This document shows positions 13,506 through 28,754 of a stretch of DNA of 64,000 bases, one piece after another; positions within the stretch are counted from its first letter, which is position 1; every line of letters begins with the position of its first letter. Source of the DNA: Cichorium intybus (lineage: Eukaryota > Streptophyta > Magnoliopsida > Asterales > Asteraceae); the NCBI GenBank assembly GCA_023525715.1, contig CM042012.1, forward strand, positions 51,739,008 through 51,803,007. Direction: 5' to 3'. The notes under the pieces are model-generated. The model was not told where the DNA came from. It did no database searches and saw only the letters and a program-made list of their open reading frames with translations. A program made the translations under genes and the position numbers.

Positions 13506-16493
13506 AGGTGTAATTTACATTGACCAATAGTTAGGGGTGTCAAACCGAACAATCGTTCCGTGTTTTTATCTAAAATGACACGACATAAATATAATTTCAC
13601 AACCCAAACAAAACATGGCATGATGTCTTGTTTTTCTCTAACACAAAAACAATCTAATTAAAAAATGACAAACATAGAAAAAATAGCATAAAATATCCCT
13701 TTGTTTACGTGATTCATGCTTAAAAATTATAAACATGACAATACGAAAAAATAAATTAAAGTGGTACTAACGTCTTCAAACTTATGACATAAAAAATTTT
13801 GCATTCAAACATATGCCTTCGTTTATTCATGTTTATCATTTTTATCAAATTCCATAGTATCATCATTAAGTTCTTGTAAACACAACTCTTCATCACCTAC
13901 AAAACAAAAAACATAGATACAAACAACTCTTAGCTCTTAAATGAGAATAAGCCTTAAAGAAATCAGGAAAATATACTCTTTTGGAGGTTGTGTAGTCCCA
14001 TAACTCATTATTCGGTTTTATAATACAGTCACCACATACAATCTTTATACACTTATAGAGAAAACATTAGATAAAAAGTATCCTCTAAAGTCAACTAAAA
14101 CCATTGAATATCTTGAACGAGTGTGGTAATTGGTCTATTGAAATAGACTTAATTTAAAAGGTTGATTAGGTCAAGAAGACTTGCAAGCAGTACACTAAAT
14201 CCTGAAAGTATTCCTTCAATATTGGATTTGATTAAGGAAGATTGAATATCTGAATTTATCCTTGATATGGGATTTGCAAGGGCTTTTCCTTCTAACCCTT
14301 TTCCTTTCCATCTTTAGCCCTATTGAAACCCTCCAAATGACATGAAAATGTATTTATATATAGGGAATATTGCAATAAATAACAACAAACTTCTGGTTCA
14401 TTTCTAATTTGGTCACTAGAGGTTATAATAGTCATCAAACTCTCTAAAAGGGTTATAAAAAGCATTTATCGCCATCATCATGTTACATGATCTTTTTGGC
14501 GGTAGTTGAAATATCAGCATTTGTATATTATCCCATGTATGATAAAATGTACGTATTAGTTTAAGTTCAAAAAGTATTTTTGATACATGTATGCCAATGT
14601 ACTTTACCTGGTTTTTTAGAAATAGCAATGTAGTTACATATATGTATGTAGTAATGGTAATGCTTTTTGTTTTTAGAGAACATCTTTGATCGTAGGTTAA
14701 TAGTTTTTCATAGTTGTCAATCAGATTTTCCATAAAAGACATGTATTATTAGGAAGCACACATATCATATTTTCAAACAAGCTTATAATTTAAAGAAAAA
14801 TATGACATTACTCTTTATTATATGAAGAAATATAAAGCTCTAAATGCTTCTTCTTCTCTTCATAGCTTGAAAGAACGACACTGAAGGACAAAAACAGAGC
14901 ATTATCGTTATGATAATATTCAGAAAGATATCTGATAGCAAAATGCTTGATTTGTTTAGGCGGTGCATCCACAAACGTGACCAAATTGTTCTTCTTATCT
15001 TATCGACATGATCTAGTGAGAAAAGTATTATTATTAAGAACTATCATGGAGTATCTAGTTTTTGTTTCTATGCTTCAGAAAAGAAAGCCACCTAGCCTTT
15101 AAATTGTTCATGACAAATAAGGTGTATGATGGAGAGTAAATAGCATAGGAAGGTTTAATGAGAGGATGTGATAGGATTGGTTTTGCATACAACATATTCT
15201 TATAAAGGTTGCAAGAAAGTAGCATTTAAAGTGGTAGATTATCGGTTATAAGTAACCTAAAAGACTCTTATTCGAGTATTTAAATTGCGTGCTACATTTC
15301 TTCAATTCTTATTATGAATGAAACTTTAGTATCCAATCGGGTTCAACACTATCCCTCGTAAGTTGAGAAGCCTACAAAATGTCTAATCAAAATTATTCAT
15401 ACGTCTTTCTGATATCTTGGAGTAATAACCTAGTTCATTATATATATTCCGTAATAAAATGTCTTTTCTATTTGTTTCTGATAAGAACAAAAAGGCATAT
15501 TCATCCATTTGTATGAAAAAGCAATTGATGGAAAAATTAGGCTAGATTTGGTTATGGATCGTGCGAGCAGAGATGAAGTAGAGAAGACATGACTAGCCAT
15601 AGACTCCATGTGTGATGATAGAAAACTATGGTACACAAAGTTGTTTTTTTTCTTACACGACAAATAGATTAATTGCTCAGTTTTACCCAGTGGGGCTAAT
15701 TCGAGGAAATATGCAACAACTAAAAGTGTTATAGAAGGTCATGAAGGTTCTTGATGATACAGTGCAGAAGAAGCTAGCAGCCCTGGAGCATCTTAAGGGG
15801 TGTGAAGAATTCTGTCATAGGCTAGTGAAAGTTTATTGGTGTTGAATTTATTTGGTGTTGAAGATTGTTTTTTCGTTTTTTCGTTAGTAATATATTTTGT
15901 ATTTAAATATGTTAATGGATATGTTGATGTTTTAGGTTGTTAATGCATATTGTTGATGTTTTGGTGTATAATTTGTTCATTAACTTTGACTATATATTTA
16001 TGTGTATAATAACAGAGTGATTCATTCAAAAACACTTTATTCTCTATGTAAATTTGAAAACACTTATTTTTTTCATTTAATTTGAATGTTATTATAAATG
16101 AGAATGTTTCAACTATTTACTTAATTGAAAGAGTCATGGTTAGTTTTATTAAAAATCTTTTGAACTACAATATTTTTTGTAAATTTGTTAAATACATTAA
16201 AAAATCTACATGCTCACTATTAGTTGATGTTGCTAGATAAAATTTAGAGTCATGTTACACTAAAGTTGCATTTCAGTTTGGATAGTATTTTCATTCCAAT
16301 AGTTGTAATTTTTTTGTGAAATGTTATCATCACTTTTTTGCCTATACAATAGCTATTAAGAAAGGTTGTACTGAGTTTAGTTTAAGTGACCACATTTGAA
16401 GGTTATCCTGCACCACACATTTTGGTCTTATGTGCACCTCATTTTGTTCTCTACAACTTCATTCATGTGCTTTGTCCTACTTTTCATGGACCA
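13506..16493. other. Long AT-rich region without a recognisable gene
   Basis: Short frames at 14416-14742 and 15430-15663 (minus) look random. The plus strand at about 15700-15830 reads broken peptide such as KLAALEHLKGCEEFC, possibly a decayed coding piece. No terminal repeats or RNA genes seen. Confidence 0.45.
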
Positions 16494-16685
16494 TGTAACA
16501 CCCAGTTTTCCATACAAAGTATTCCTAAAAATTTTAATCTCATAACACATAATCAAATGGGTATACTTGTACTCAAACCACGAAAACAAGATGTTATCAA
16601 CAAATTAATTACACAAAAGGTCCTTACGGACTAAGCCAGGCATTTCAAATAAAATCCAAAACGACTAATGGACTGCTCAAATTCA

Positions 16686-16859
<174 letters not shown>

Positions 16860-16966
16860 ATGTATTCGCGTATCACTGCTACATATAATTGCAAAACAAT
16901 ATACAACTCAAGTGTAAGCTTATAAAAGTTTATTGAATAATCTCCATGCTCGACATCAACACAAGA

Positions 16967-17117
<151 letters not shown>

Positions 17118-17519
17118 TATTAACCAAATCTTATAACACACTCTATATATCTCTCTCAATACATATTCTCATTGTTCTCTATTGTTAATCTTATTAGCAA
17201 GTATATATCTCCCCTTTATATTTGAAACCTGTAATTTCATTAGCTTTACAAACACCAGCTAATTATTAGCAAACATCAACTCAACACTGAGTACCACAAC
17301 CGGTATTGCTCGTAAACTTAACCATAGACTTGCATGTACTCATTTCACAATCAACTATACTCAATTATAACAACCCTCATGGCTATAACAATCAGACCCA
17401 AAGACTCTTTAACTCAACCACACTAGCATCTAATATACTCTTATACTTAGTATTTATACTCAACTCATATATTATTATCCACAGATAACCAAATCATTCC
17501 ACCACTAAGTTACCATAGT

Positions 17520-17523
<4 letters not shown>

Positions 17524-17592
<69 letters not shown>
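17524..17592. repeat. (AT)n array
   Basis: About 68 bp, third array. The sister LTR has its own (CA)n(AT)n array at the matching position (50818-50942). Confidence 0.98.
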
Positions 17593-17597
<5 letters not shown>

Positions 17598-18213
17598 TCA
17601 ACATACAACAAAGTAGATCTCTACTCAAGTACTAGAGAGTACTCACATGGTCGGTAGATCAAGACGTATTACTCTCGAGCTTCTCGCATCTGTCTCCTTC
17701 CTAGATGTATTAGCTGAGGTAAAACATCACATATCAGGTCTCAAACATCCCAACTAATATAGCTCAAGCTTAACCATTGAAAAGAGGTGAAAACCCCCAA
17801 AACAACAATTAGCACCGCTAACATATGCGGCTCAGCCCAAATTATCGACTTTATGGTTTCAGCCACAGAATCTCAACAATTTTCATACTAAAGGCTAAGG
17901 AAAGTACTCTACTATGATATACTAACATCATATATCAATATAACAACTCAATTTCATGAATTTGAACATCTACGGTTTCAAAAACCCAAAACACATAAAA
18001 ACCCACATACCTCTTGGATTTATGGATCAAGAACAAATTATTGATGTTAGACTCGATCTCTCTTGGCTCTTACACAGTTTCCCTCTATCAATTTGGTGAT
18101 ATTTTAGCTCAATCGCGACTGGAACACTAGCCTTTAAACCAAGGGCTTAAAGGAACCCTATGGCTAAAATTCCTAATCTATGTAGGAATAACTTGATGTA
18201 ATGAAATCGAAGA

Positions 18214-21200
18214 TTGATATCAATACTCTTTCCACAAAAGTACCTGGAGAGAGAACTATATTTTAATAAGAGAAAATGGCTAAGACTTCAACTAAATTTT
18301 CAAACAGTTTTAAAGAATCTCAATAGTCCTTCAGTAGTATCAAATAATCTCAATAGTCTTTCGATAAAATCAAGGATGAGATATTGTATACCAAAACAAC
18401 AATCATACAAACAAAAAGACCAAGGCAGCTAACCAAAAATTCTAGAGGGCAATATAGCTCTTACCGATGCACAAGTAAAAGTTACCAGGAATTTGGCACA
18501 ACAGAACCTATACATTATCAAAATAAAACAAGTTAAAATCCCTCCAAAATCAAATGTTTCAAAACCTTCTCCAAATTTTCTACAAACGAAAAGAATTTCT
18601 CTTAGTGAACCATCTCAAACAAAGAAGCCAATTGTCATTATAACAATAGATCTAATAGACAAAGGAAACGAGATAACCCCTCCTATTTGTTCCAAAAGAT
18701 ATGTACAAGAAAATAAAGATGCACAATTTACTGCTAAAAGTCAAAATGGTCCTAAGCATGAGCCATATGATAAGTATTATGAGCCTTACTTGAAAGAATT
18801 AAAAGAGAAATAACAAGACGAAGTAGCTCAACACAAGACCAATGATTGACCTTACATAAAGTTTATCAAATATCTAAGGGATAACATGACAAACAGACTA
18901 CTTACTCCATTTATGAGAAACTGTATATCTCCTTTTTGATCTAACCCTATAAATACCTAAAGAAACCAAGGGGTGTTATGATGACTTAGGATATTCCAAA
19001 TCTCCAACGGCATATGTAAGACCCATGTCCCACCAGTTACTAATTTAAAGGTTTCAAATAATTATATCATAAAGTTAATGTTATCCTCTTGGGGCAGCGA
19101 CGCGGCAAAGGGTTTAAGTCAGCATGCGGAGTGTGGATAATAGTGATGTTATCGGCCATGCTTAGCGACGCAACGCGTCGCAAGTTTAAAACCCTAAGTT
19201 TCGGTCCTTGAGCCCTATTTAAGGGACTTTAAACCCTAGAGGTGCTATTTTATGAGCCACAAACCTCTAGAGGCCCCCTAGTTCAACCATAGCCTTCCTT
19301 TTGGTGTTCTAGCTTCATTTCCCATGTCTTGAAGGTTTCTTGTGGAAGAAAAAGAAGAGTATTGGTGCTAAGGAGCCTTATTCAACTTGTATACAACATG
19401 TTCTTCAGCTTTTGGACCATTATAATTACTTTAGCCTTCTGTTTGATGCTCATTTCACCTAGATCTAGGAGTTAAGGCTTGTATGTGGTGGTTTTGGTCC
19501 TTTGTGGTTATGTTTTTGGAGTTTGAAGAACTTCAGGCCACTAAGTGGGTTTTGAAATACTTTTTGGAGCTCCTGGACTTTGGAAGAGGGCATGCCCAAG
19601 CCCTCATAGAGCCATGCAAGGATTTAAGCTTGTGTTTTAGACACTTTTGACCTAGGGTTGGAGTTAGACATGCATGGGTCATGCACGTCTGTAAATTTCA
19701 CATTTTTATGGATCTACTGACTTAGAGGATGGATTCTGGAAGGCCTTAGTCACTGACTTAACAAATTAAGTGCTTAAAATGGAAGTTGGAATGATCGGGT
19801 TAGTATCGCTAACATCAATGGATAGCGACGTTATCCCTGATAAATCCTATTTCTAGATCACGTCGTGTAGCGATGTTATGGTTCCTGATCGCGATGCTAC
19901 GTATCACATTGACTTTTACTCATTGAATTTTGGTTAAACTTAAATGGTTTGGGGTTTAGACTGAGGGGGTCGACTCTAAGTGATTCGACTCATTGAATGA
20001 TGTTTGATGTTGGTTTAGGAGGACCGTGTTGACCGAGTTACCGAGGATTCGTGTGTATATTGCTACTCTACGAGACAGTTGAGTCTTCTCACTATATTGT
20101 GTGTGGTGTCGCACAAGTAGCCTTAGACCCGTTAGTGTAGGTTGTGTGCTTGTATTGATGAATTTTTCCTTGCTTGATGATTGTTAGTCATAAGATTTGT
20201 TCTTATGACTACTGGATGTTGGCGGAACAGGATCAGCCCGCAAGCCAGATGGATCAGGGACGGCCCGAGAGTCCATATATTTTGGCAGAACGGGGTAGCC
20301 CGCGAGCCTGGTGGAATGGAAGCCTTCTGAGAGCCATTATGTGATTGTGTGAATGTATGATGGATTGTGTGGTATTTTGAGAACTCGCTAAGCTGTGTGC
20401 TTACTCTTTAACACTAAATGATTTTTAGGTACTTCTTCCCATCTAGGAAAGAGCACAGCATGATCGCATTGCATTGACTTATTAATTTCACACTTCCACT
20501 GTTTCTATTGTTGTTTTTGGATATGTTACTATAGATTTGAACATGATGTTTTATTAATTATGAATGAATGTTTTGGTGGAATTTGATATGATTTTTAAAC
20601 TAATACTCTGATTTAAAATGAAATTTTTGGCCTAAAATTTGGGACGTTACAACAAAAAGGTTTGATATTTGGAAACTGGAATAAAAACCAAAGGCTTATC
20701 AAGTTAGAAAACCCCCTTTTCAAGTGGCAAATTTCTATGAGAAAATGGCAAAACCAAAAGATGGTGTATGGTCATAGTTCAAGATTACTGCTATAAGAAG
20801 TATTGAAATGAAGCTATTTGATGGAAACCCTTACATTATTTTTGAAGTGACTCACTCCAATGGAATAACATATGACTTCACCAAAGAAGGCTTCCCTAAA
20901 ATGTATGTAGTTGACATATTTACTGTGGTGTACTATATCTTCAAAACCTAAAAGCAAATCTTCCATAAGTGTGTTGTCAGATTATGATATAATATAGTGG
21001 AGCTTTTTAGAGACTTAGCCTCTCTTGGTCTTGACCTTAGCAGATTTACTGAAGTCAATATAGATATCCTACTTTATTATGTGGAAGATGCTGACAAGTT
21101 TCTTGATAGTTTCCCAATCAAGACACCGCATAGAGGGTTAGTTTATTCCAATAAAAATAAAAAATGTTCCATGAAACTTGATCAAATTAAAGGCTACACA

Positions 21201-21315
21201 ACAACTTTTCTCAACCATGTTCTAGGTCATATGGTTAGTATTGATGATCCCCACAAGGAACTCGGAAAGAAGTATCTTGACCTGATATGGTGGCATTTAT
21301 ACTTCTATGAGTAGG
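18214..21315 (+). pseudogene. Degenerate retroelement-like ORF split by an LTR
   Basis: Unrecognised product. The left part (18214-18813, two frames) is lysine- and serine-rich and includes PICSKRYVQENKDAQFT and HEPYDKYYEPYLKELKEK. The right part (about 20750-21315) reads MKLFDGNPYIIFEVTHSNG, then two in-frame stops, then LFRDLASLGLDLSRFTEVN to GKKYLDLIWWHLYFYE. The LTR at 19015-20651 separates them. Length, composition and lack of introns suggest a gag- or pararetrovirus-like polyprotein, but I cannot name the family. Stops in both halves show it is dead. Confidence 0.4.
19015..20651 (+). mobile_element. Solo gypsy LTR (TGTAAGACCC...GGGACGTTACA)
   Basis: Inverted-repeat-like ends TGTAAGACCC and GGGACGTTACA are typical of Tekay-type chromovirus LTRs. 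Inside are GCGACGCAACGCGTCGC palindromes and a variable minisatellite (AGCCCGCAAGCC, AGCCCGCGAGCC). The flanks GCATA and ACAAA do not form a target duplication, so one boundary may be altered or rearranged. Confidence 0.7.
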
Positions 21316-21353
21316 TGAGCGATTTGAAAAAGAAGATTGAGTGACTTAATTTT

Positions 21354-23112
<1,759 letters not shown>

Positions 23113-23279
23113 AAATAAGTTTACTATATATTGTGCAAATGCAGGACTTGATATGGACTATCAGATTTCAAGAATGAATGACTGGGATGAGAATGACATT
23201 TTTGTAAATAATATAAAAATACACGCGTGTTCTGCTGATGAAGGCCAATACAGTAAAATTGTAAAACATAATCAAAACG

Positions 23280-23357
<78 letters not shown>

Positions 23358-23535
23358 TTAGTATTAAATATTTTACTATATATTGTGCAAACGTAAGACT
23401 TGATATGGACCATCAGATTTCAAGAATGAATGGCTGGGATGAGAATGACATTTTTGTAAATAATAAAAAAAATACACGTGTGTTCGGGTGATGAAGGGCA
23501 ATACAGTAAAATTGTAAAACATAATCAAAACGGAA
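23113..23535. repeat. Tandem duplication containing its own (AT)n-(GA)n array
   Basis: Two copies, about 23113-23283 and 23357-23535, sharing TTACTATATATTGTGCAAA, GATTTCAAGAATGAATG and AACATAATCAAAACGGAATA. They are separated by (AT)n 23281-23341 and (GA)n 23342-23357. The array is therefore part of the duplicated unit's junction. Confidence 0.85.
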
Positions 23536-23639
23536 TATTGTGAGCATCACGGGACACGATCATGTTTACGGTTGGATACGATGGTGGTTTTTGACGCCGT
23601 TTGCGGCTGCCGGAGGCAACGGAGATGGTCGTCTGGAAA

Positions 23640-24135
23640 TCCACATATTGATTATCAGTGAATGAACTTGTAAAATGGTTGTTGACGTAAAAAATAGTGA
23701 CGTAAGAGTTTTCAAAGTGTATTCTCAGAGAATGGTTTGTAAAATTGTTGTTGACGTAAAAAAATAGTTACGTAACAATTTTCAAAGCCAATTCTCAAAG
23801 AATTTTATACGTGTTTAATAACTGTAGTACACATACTAAAGATTGTTGTAGAATATTTATACCATTCTCGGAGAATGGAGTAAGTATATATGTTTATAGA
23901 GGGCTGGGAACTGCTATATGGAAAGCCTCATTCTTTGAGAATGAACATGAACCATTCTCATGAACGTGAAGGAATGCTACTGCATTCTCATAGACATTTA
24001 TCCACATTCTCTGAGAATGCCCATTCTCTAATAATGTCCCATTCTCTGAGAATGAACATGAACCATTCTCATAAATGTGAATGAATGCTACTGTATTCTC
24101 ATAGACATTCATCCCGATTCTCTGAGAATGCTTTT
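23640..24135. repeat. Cluster of ATTCTC-N-GAGAAT palindromes
   Basis: About ten interrupted palindromes of the type CATTCTCTGAGAATG, with near copies such as CCATTCTCGGAGAATGG, plus half-sites next to CATGAAC. Two longer stretches (about 23928-24010 and 24038-24130) are near-duplicates. No coding reading explains it. Confidence 0.8.
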
Positions 24136-24230
24136 CCAAAACCCAGAAGAAAAAAAAAGGCGGAGATTGATTTTTTTAAACCTGCAAATTAGACCGATTG
24201 CTTCAAAACCGACTTGATCGTGCTTCAATT

Positions 24231-24922
24231 TGTTGGATTAGGTGTCTAAGCCATGACTAATAATTTGTATTTACCTAATTAATAGAAGCAAAGTCCATTT
24301 GGGTTGCCCTCATAGCTGGAGGTTTGGTAGAAAGTTCGGTAGAGAGAAAGGTTGGTTTATTATGGGATTAATAAATCAATAGAAATAAAAGATATGGTTT
24401 ATTAATATATTAAAGTGATAATATATTAATTACAAACTATATTGATTGATTAATAATTAATCAGGAATTAATTGGATTAATTTCTGTGGCATTAATTAGA
24501 TTAATCAGGAAGTCAGGGATTAAAGTCGTACAAATTCAATAGTTGAATTGCGGCGCGCGGCGCGCCAATGTAAAGGCCGCAACGCGCGTACGCATAATCC
24601 GGAAAAATGACTGACGGCTAGGGTTTCTTGTTTCCCTGTAAATAGGGAACCCTAGACCTCATTATAAGTGCTCATTCTATTATTCTCTCTAGAATTTTCG
24701 TCCACCCTCTGGCTCCCTGAGTGTGATCTCATTTGAGGCAGGACACTTGTGCTGCTTAGCTTCAAGATTAAAACTAAAGGTTAGTTTTTCTGATTTATTC
24801 TTTTAGTTATTTTTGTTTGGCCTTTAGGAATTAGTTACATGTTCAAAGTAAGAAAACATAGATCTTTTCTAGGTTGCATGTGAACTTAGGTTTTTTAGTT
24901 CATGGTTGCGGAAAACCTTTCA
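24231..24922 (+). repeat. Left LTR of the copia-type element
   Basis: Begins TG and ends CA. It contains a GC-rich palindromic knot GCGGCGCGCGGCGCGCC (about 24551-24568) which is 7 bp shorter in the right LTR. A TATA-like CCTGTAAATAGGG precedes the probable transcription start. Confidence 0.93.
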
Positions 24923-24923
24923 G

Positions 24924-24935
24924 TGGTATCAGAGC
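24924..24935 (+). other. Primer-binding site
   Basis: TGGTATCAGAGC, one base after the LTR, is complementary to the 3' end of initiator methionine tRNA. Confidence 0.95.
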
Positions 24936-25812
24936 ATTTGGTTGTTTTCTTATTGAATTGCTGTAATAGTTTTCCTAAAATTTAGGGTTTATTGTTTATA
25001 AATCCTTTGGGCCTGATTTCATTTTTGGGGTTTAGGGTTTTTGAAACCCTAGCCCCTCCCCCTCTTTTTCCGATTTTCCTGGTTAGGGTTTTAGGAGGTT
25101 TTCTATTTTTGGTAACTTTAATTGGTTGATTAAATGGATAACCTTAAACCCAGTTTATTTGAATTCGATAATTAGGGGTTTAAGATAGGTTTAAATTAAT
25201 TTGATTAATCTGTAAAACATATCTACATTTGAATTAATTTAATTAATTGTTTAATTAAAAGATAATTCAAGGGATTTAATTTAATTTTAAATTGAATGGT
25301 TAAATTTCGAAAATTAAAGGATAAATCCAAAATATTTTAAAAGGTTTAAAATATCTAGATTTAATTAATTTAATTAATAGTTTAATTAAAAGATGAATTA
25401 AATCGAATTTAAAGGTTTAATTTAATTTGAAATTTAATAGTTAAATTTCAGGAAATTAAAAGATAAACCAGGAATATTTTAAAAAGGTTTAAAATACATC
25501 TTATATATATATTATTAAAAGTTAATACTATATGTATAAGATAAATTGGTTAGTCAAATCATTAGTAGGCCTCATTCACGAAGCTGGTCTATAAAGTGGG
25601 TATAAGGAGACTGCCTATAAAATGGCGGTCTAATGGGTGTTCACTCTCACCCACCGCTCGCCTGATCAGTGGAGGGTCGTTAGCCGAACAGTTTTGATAG
25701 GACCGCTTAATCATTAAAAGTATAATGATCAAAGTACTAGAACCCTTACAAGAATTCCCAATCTAGTTACTTTAGGAAAAATGTGAATTTGATGCTAACC
25801 CATGAAATTGCA

Positions 25813-25890
25813 CATTGCACGTTATGAAACGTTGGTGGAGCGTGTGTGGGTTACCGGCACACCAATGGGGGTTCATAAAGAGTGGCAATG
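25813..25890 (+). other. Conserved-core hairpin, copy 1
   Basis: Core 25838-25859 reads GAGCGTGTGTGG then GTTACCGGCA. Nested inverted repeats enclose it: TTGGTG/CACCAA (25832-25837, 25860-25865), TTATGAA/TTCATAA (25822-25828, 25872-25878) and CATTGC/GCAATG (25813-25818, 25885-25890). Short unequal loops separate the stems. Confidence 0.85.
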
Positions 25891-25895
25891 GGTTT

Positions 25896-25970
25896 CTCGG
25901 GTGTTATCATTGTTGATGGAGCGTGTGTGGTTAACCGGCACATCAATTTGAGATGATAATGGACCCCGAG
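25896..25970 (+). other. Conserved-core hairpin, copy 2
   Basis: Core 25919-25940, one base change from copy 3. The stems differ from copy 1 but still pair: TTGATG/CATCAA (25913-25918, 25941-25946), TTATCAT/ATGATAA (25904-25910, 25953-25959) and CTCGGG/CCCGAG (25896-25901, 25965-25970). It begins six bases after copy 1 ends. Confidence 0.85.
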
Positions 25971-26341
25971 AGTACCAAGCTAATTTGCATGGTTATTCAC
26001 ACCCGGTTTGTGATCCTCGGCATCCCAGTCATAAACGGTGGGGCATATCCGAGATTAAACATGCCATTGAACAGTTCAATGAATCTCACAGATCTAGGAA
26101 TTTTATAAGACTGAAATTGATAAAAGTTATCTACCTTAATGACCACTGTGTTGTGACTACGGCATCCCTCTTCACAGCATAGTTGGGGTATTTTGGATCC
26201 TAGCCTTGTTAAATAATATATATTGGGTAATTATTTAAAAGATTTAATTAAACGAATAAATTCAAATTTTATATATGTCTGAAGAAAATATCATTCTCCT
26301 CCTTATCCTCCTTCACCCATTTCTGAGAGCTTCAGAAAGCA

Positions 26342-26800
26342 CCTGTTTAGTATGGTAAGGCTGACTGGCCTGAACTATGTGATATGGTTTTGCAATTAGA
26401 GAACAGTTCTTAGTTTTGCTAGTGAACCATATCCGACTGAGTGTCCGCTCCCTAACATGGCATCACACAGCAGCTTGTGATGAGCATCACTCCTTGACTA
26501 TTGAGTCCAAGGAAGTTCGTTGCCTTATGCTATTGATCATTAACCCTGAGTTCCGCAGGGATTTAGAATTCCTAGGGTCTGATAAGTTAGCACAGCTAGT
26601 TCAGGAAAGGTTCCGTGAACTGGTTGAATAAAGGGAACGAACTAGGATCTTCAAAGAGCTTGAAGTTGCAAGCTAGAAGAAGTAGCACCAGTTTGCGCAT
26701 TCCCGAGATTGAGGGATACATAGGCAAACAGTATAAAATTGGTTTCCCTTTGTGATCTGGAGTTAAGCATTAGCTCAACTCGCTGATCTGTTCATCTAGA
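26342..26800 (+). pseudogene. Copia gag remnant
   Basis: The plus strand reads MVRLTGLNYVIWFCN, then stops, and further on SKEVRCLMLLIINPEFRRD. These resemble the gag start and central region of plant copia elements (family knowledge). Stops and frame changes are frequent, so no protein can be made. Confidence 0.55.
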
Positions 26801-27084
26801 TGAACAGAAAGGGTAACCGGATAAGACAATCGTGGAAGTGCATTCAATGTCGACTCTGTATGAGTTGTTCATGGAGAATCATAGTTCCATTAATTCAGCT
26901 GCTTCAGGATTGAGTCCAGTATTAAGGTGCATCAAGAAATGATCCAGATCGTCTGGACCGATTGTTCGATGTTTCAAACTGGGAATCCATAAGGTGGGAC
27001 ACAGTCACGGAAAGATTGGAAAAATGCTCCAAAGCCAAACCGTTTGGCAAACTCATAAATATCTTAGAATTCAGAACACCTGAT

Positions 27085-27150
27085 CCTCATTTCCTTGATA
27101 CAGGATGTGTTTCACACATTTGCTCTGTATGCACGAACTCTGGAGGATGT
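27085..27150 (+). pseudogene. Copia protease active-site remnant
   Basis: The frame reads FLDTGCVSHICSVCTN, resembling the D-T/S-G aspartic protease motif followed by SHIC of copia polyproteins. The reading frame around it is broken. Integrase and reverse transcriptase downstream are too decayed for me to place. Confidence 0.5.
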
Positions 27151-28754
27151 GGGATGGTGTCGCACAAGAGCATATTCGGATTGGATCTCGAGCTCGTGCG
27201 GTTTTTGAGTTAAGCTAGATATTTGTTCTTGTTATTAGTTTATAGATACATACGACATGGATTCGCATAGTACATTGTTCTGAGGATAATTCTGGTTTAA
27301 TGAAATATTTTTTGAAACATGATTGTTTTAATTGTCCTCGAAATGTTGTGTAAATGTGTTGATGACGTAAATGGTAATAACTTGAATGTTGATACATCAA
27401 ATGGGATTGGATTTGTAAATTGTGTTCTTTATGATTGTTAAAATGAACTTTATGAGAATCACTTCAACCAAAGGTCTAGTTGGACAGGACTTTGGAATCA
27501 TTTGACTTAGAGTCACATGATGAATTGAGTGCTTAATAAAATTAATTGTGGCAAGAAAGGAATCACCCAAAGATCCAATGGATAGGATTTTGGAATCAGT
27601 TGACTTGGAGTCAGGTGATGATTGCATGTCTTGAACAATATTAACAAAGTCATAAATTTACATGGAGATGTAAAGGTATTAATTTTTTGAGCGACAGACA
27701 CATAAGTTACTGTGTATTGCTCGAATCTTCGAACAGAACATGATTAGTTATGCTTCAAAATATTTGCCAAATAGTTTGACAAATATGGCTTCGCTTATCG
27801 GAATAAGCGATTGATTGGAACCTTGAAGTGTTCAAGGATTTCAAAGGAAGTATAAGATCAGCAGAACCTGAATGACTACATAGACTGAGAAAATGTTTCA
27901 CAGTTTATCCTCTTCCAAGAACACTAATGGTAATAATGTGTCTTAGGGAAGATGATGGAGCATTGATCGAAATAGTTTTGATCCTCGGTGTATAAGATAC
28001 ACTGGTTACATTTCCGACTAATATTTCAATGAATTGAATATTCAACCAGTCAGACCGTAGAAGCCATATTCCGACCACATCTTAGACTAAGTAGGTTATG
28101 TTGACAGTGTCTGAAATGTAAAGCTGGGATCGTCCCACTAGTACATAGAAAGTCCAGGGTCATGTAGCATTGGTCTGAATCTCATGACAAGCCTGAAACT
28201 GATCAGCAATGTCGTTTTATTGATCACTCCGGTTATCCTTTGAAAGAAGAGTCCTTTTAGAAAGAGCTCAAGTTCTAAGGAAACAGTGGGAGTAAGAATA
28301 ATACTGAATGAGTTCAGGGATTAGCCAAGTGAAAGAACCTTTAGTCACCACTGGGTCTTGACCGGGAATCAGATTCCTGTTAAACCTGACATACCCTCTC
28401 TTCGCTTGACCAGTAGTTATTGTCACTGTCATAAGGAGTTATGATTTGGGTGATATACTGAGTAGTGGTAAAACACTAAAGATGGTACGGATAAGTAATC
28501 CGACTACTGGAAGCATTGGTGAGCCCGGTTGCTGCCAAATAAGAGAACCTTAATGCGAGATACAGTCTATGTGACAGTTTGATTGATCTTTACAACTGGT
28601 CTAGGAACCAGTGGGAGTAATTGAATCATCAAAAGAAGGGAAGATAGAAATGTACTTACAGAACATCTGGTTGAATGAGTCATCACTTGGGGTCAAACAA
28701 TTGATTCCGAGAGAGGCACTCACAATAGAAGATGAAATTCGAGAGGATTCTGCG

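Noticed and set aside
15430..15663. 77-codon minus frame
   Set aside because: No homology, AT-rich, and no neighbouring exons. Looks random.
19015..20651. Target duplication for the solo LTR
   Set aside because: The five bases on each side (GCATA, ACAAA) do not match, so I do not claim one.
23640..24135. Heat-shock elements or a CRISPR-like array
   Set aside because: Spacing within the palindrome does not fit GAANNTTC, the repeats are irregular, and there are no unique spacers of constant length.
25813..25970. Hammerhead ribozyme
   Set aside because: The core lacks the CUGANGA and GAAA boxes. The hairpins need another explanation.
26962..27213. 83-codon plus frame as a gene
   Set aside because: It is part of the decayed copia interior (protease motif remnant), not an independent gene.
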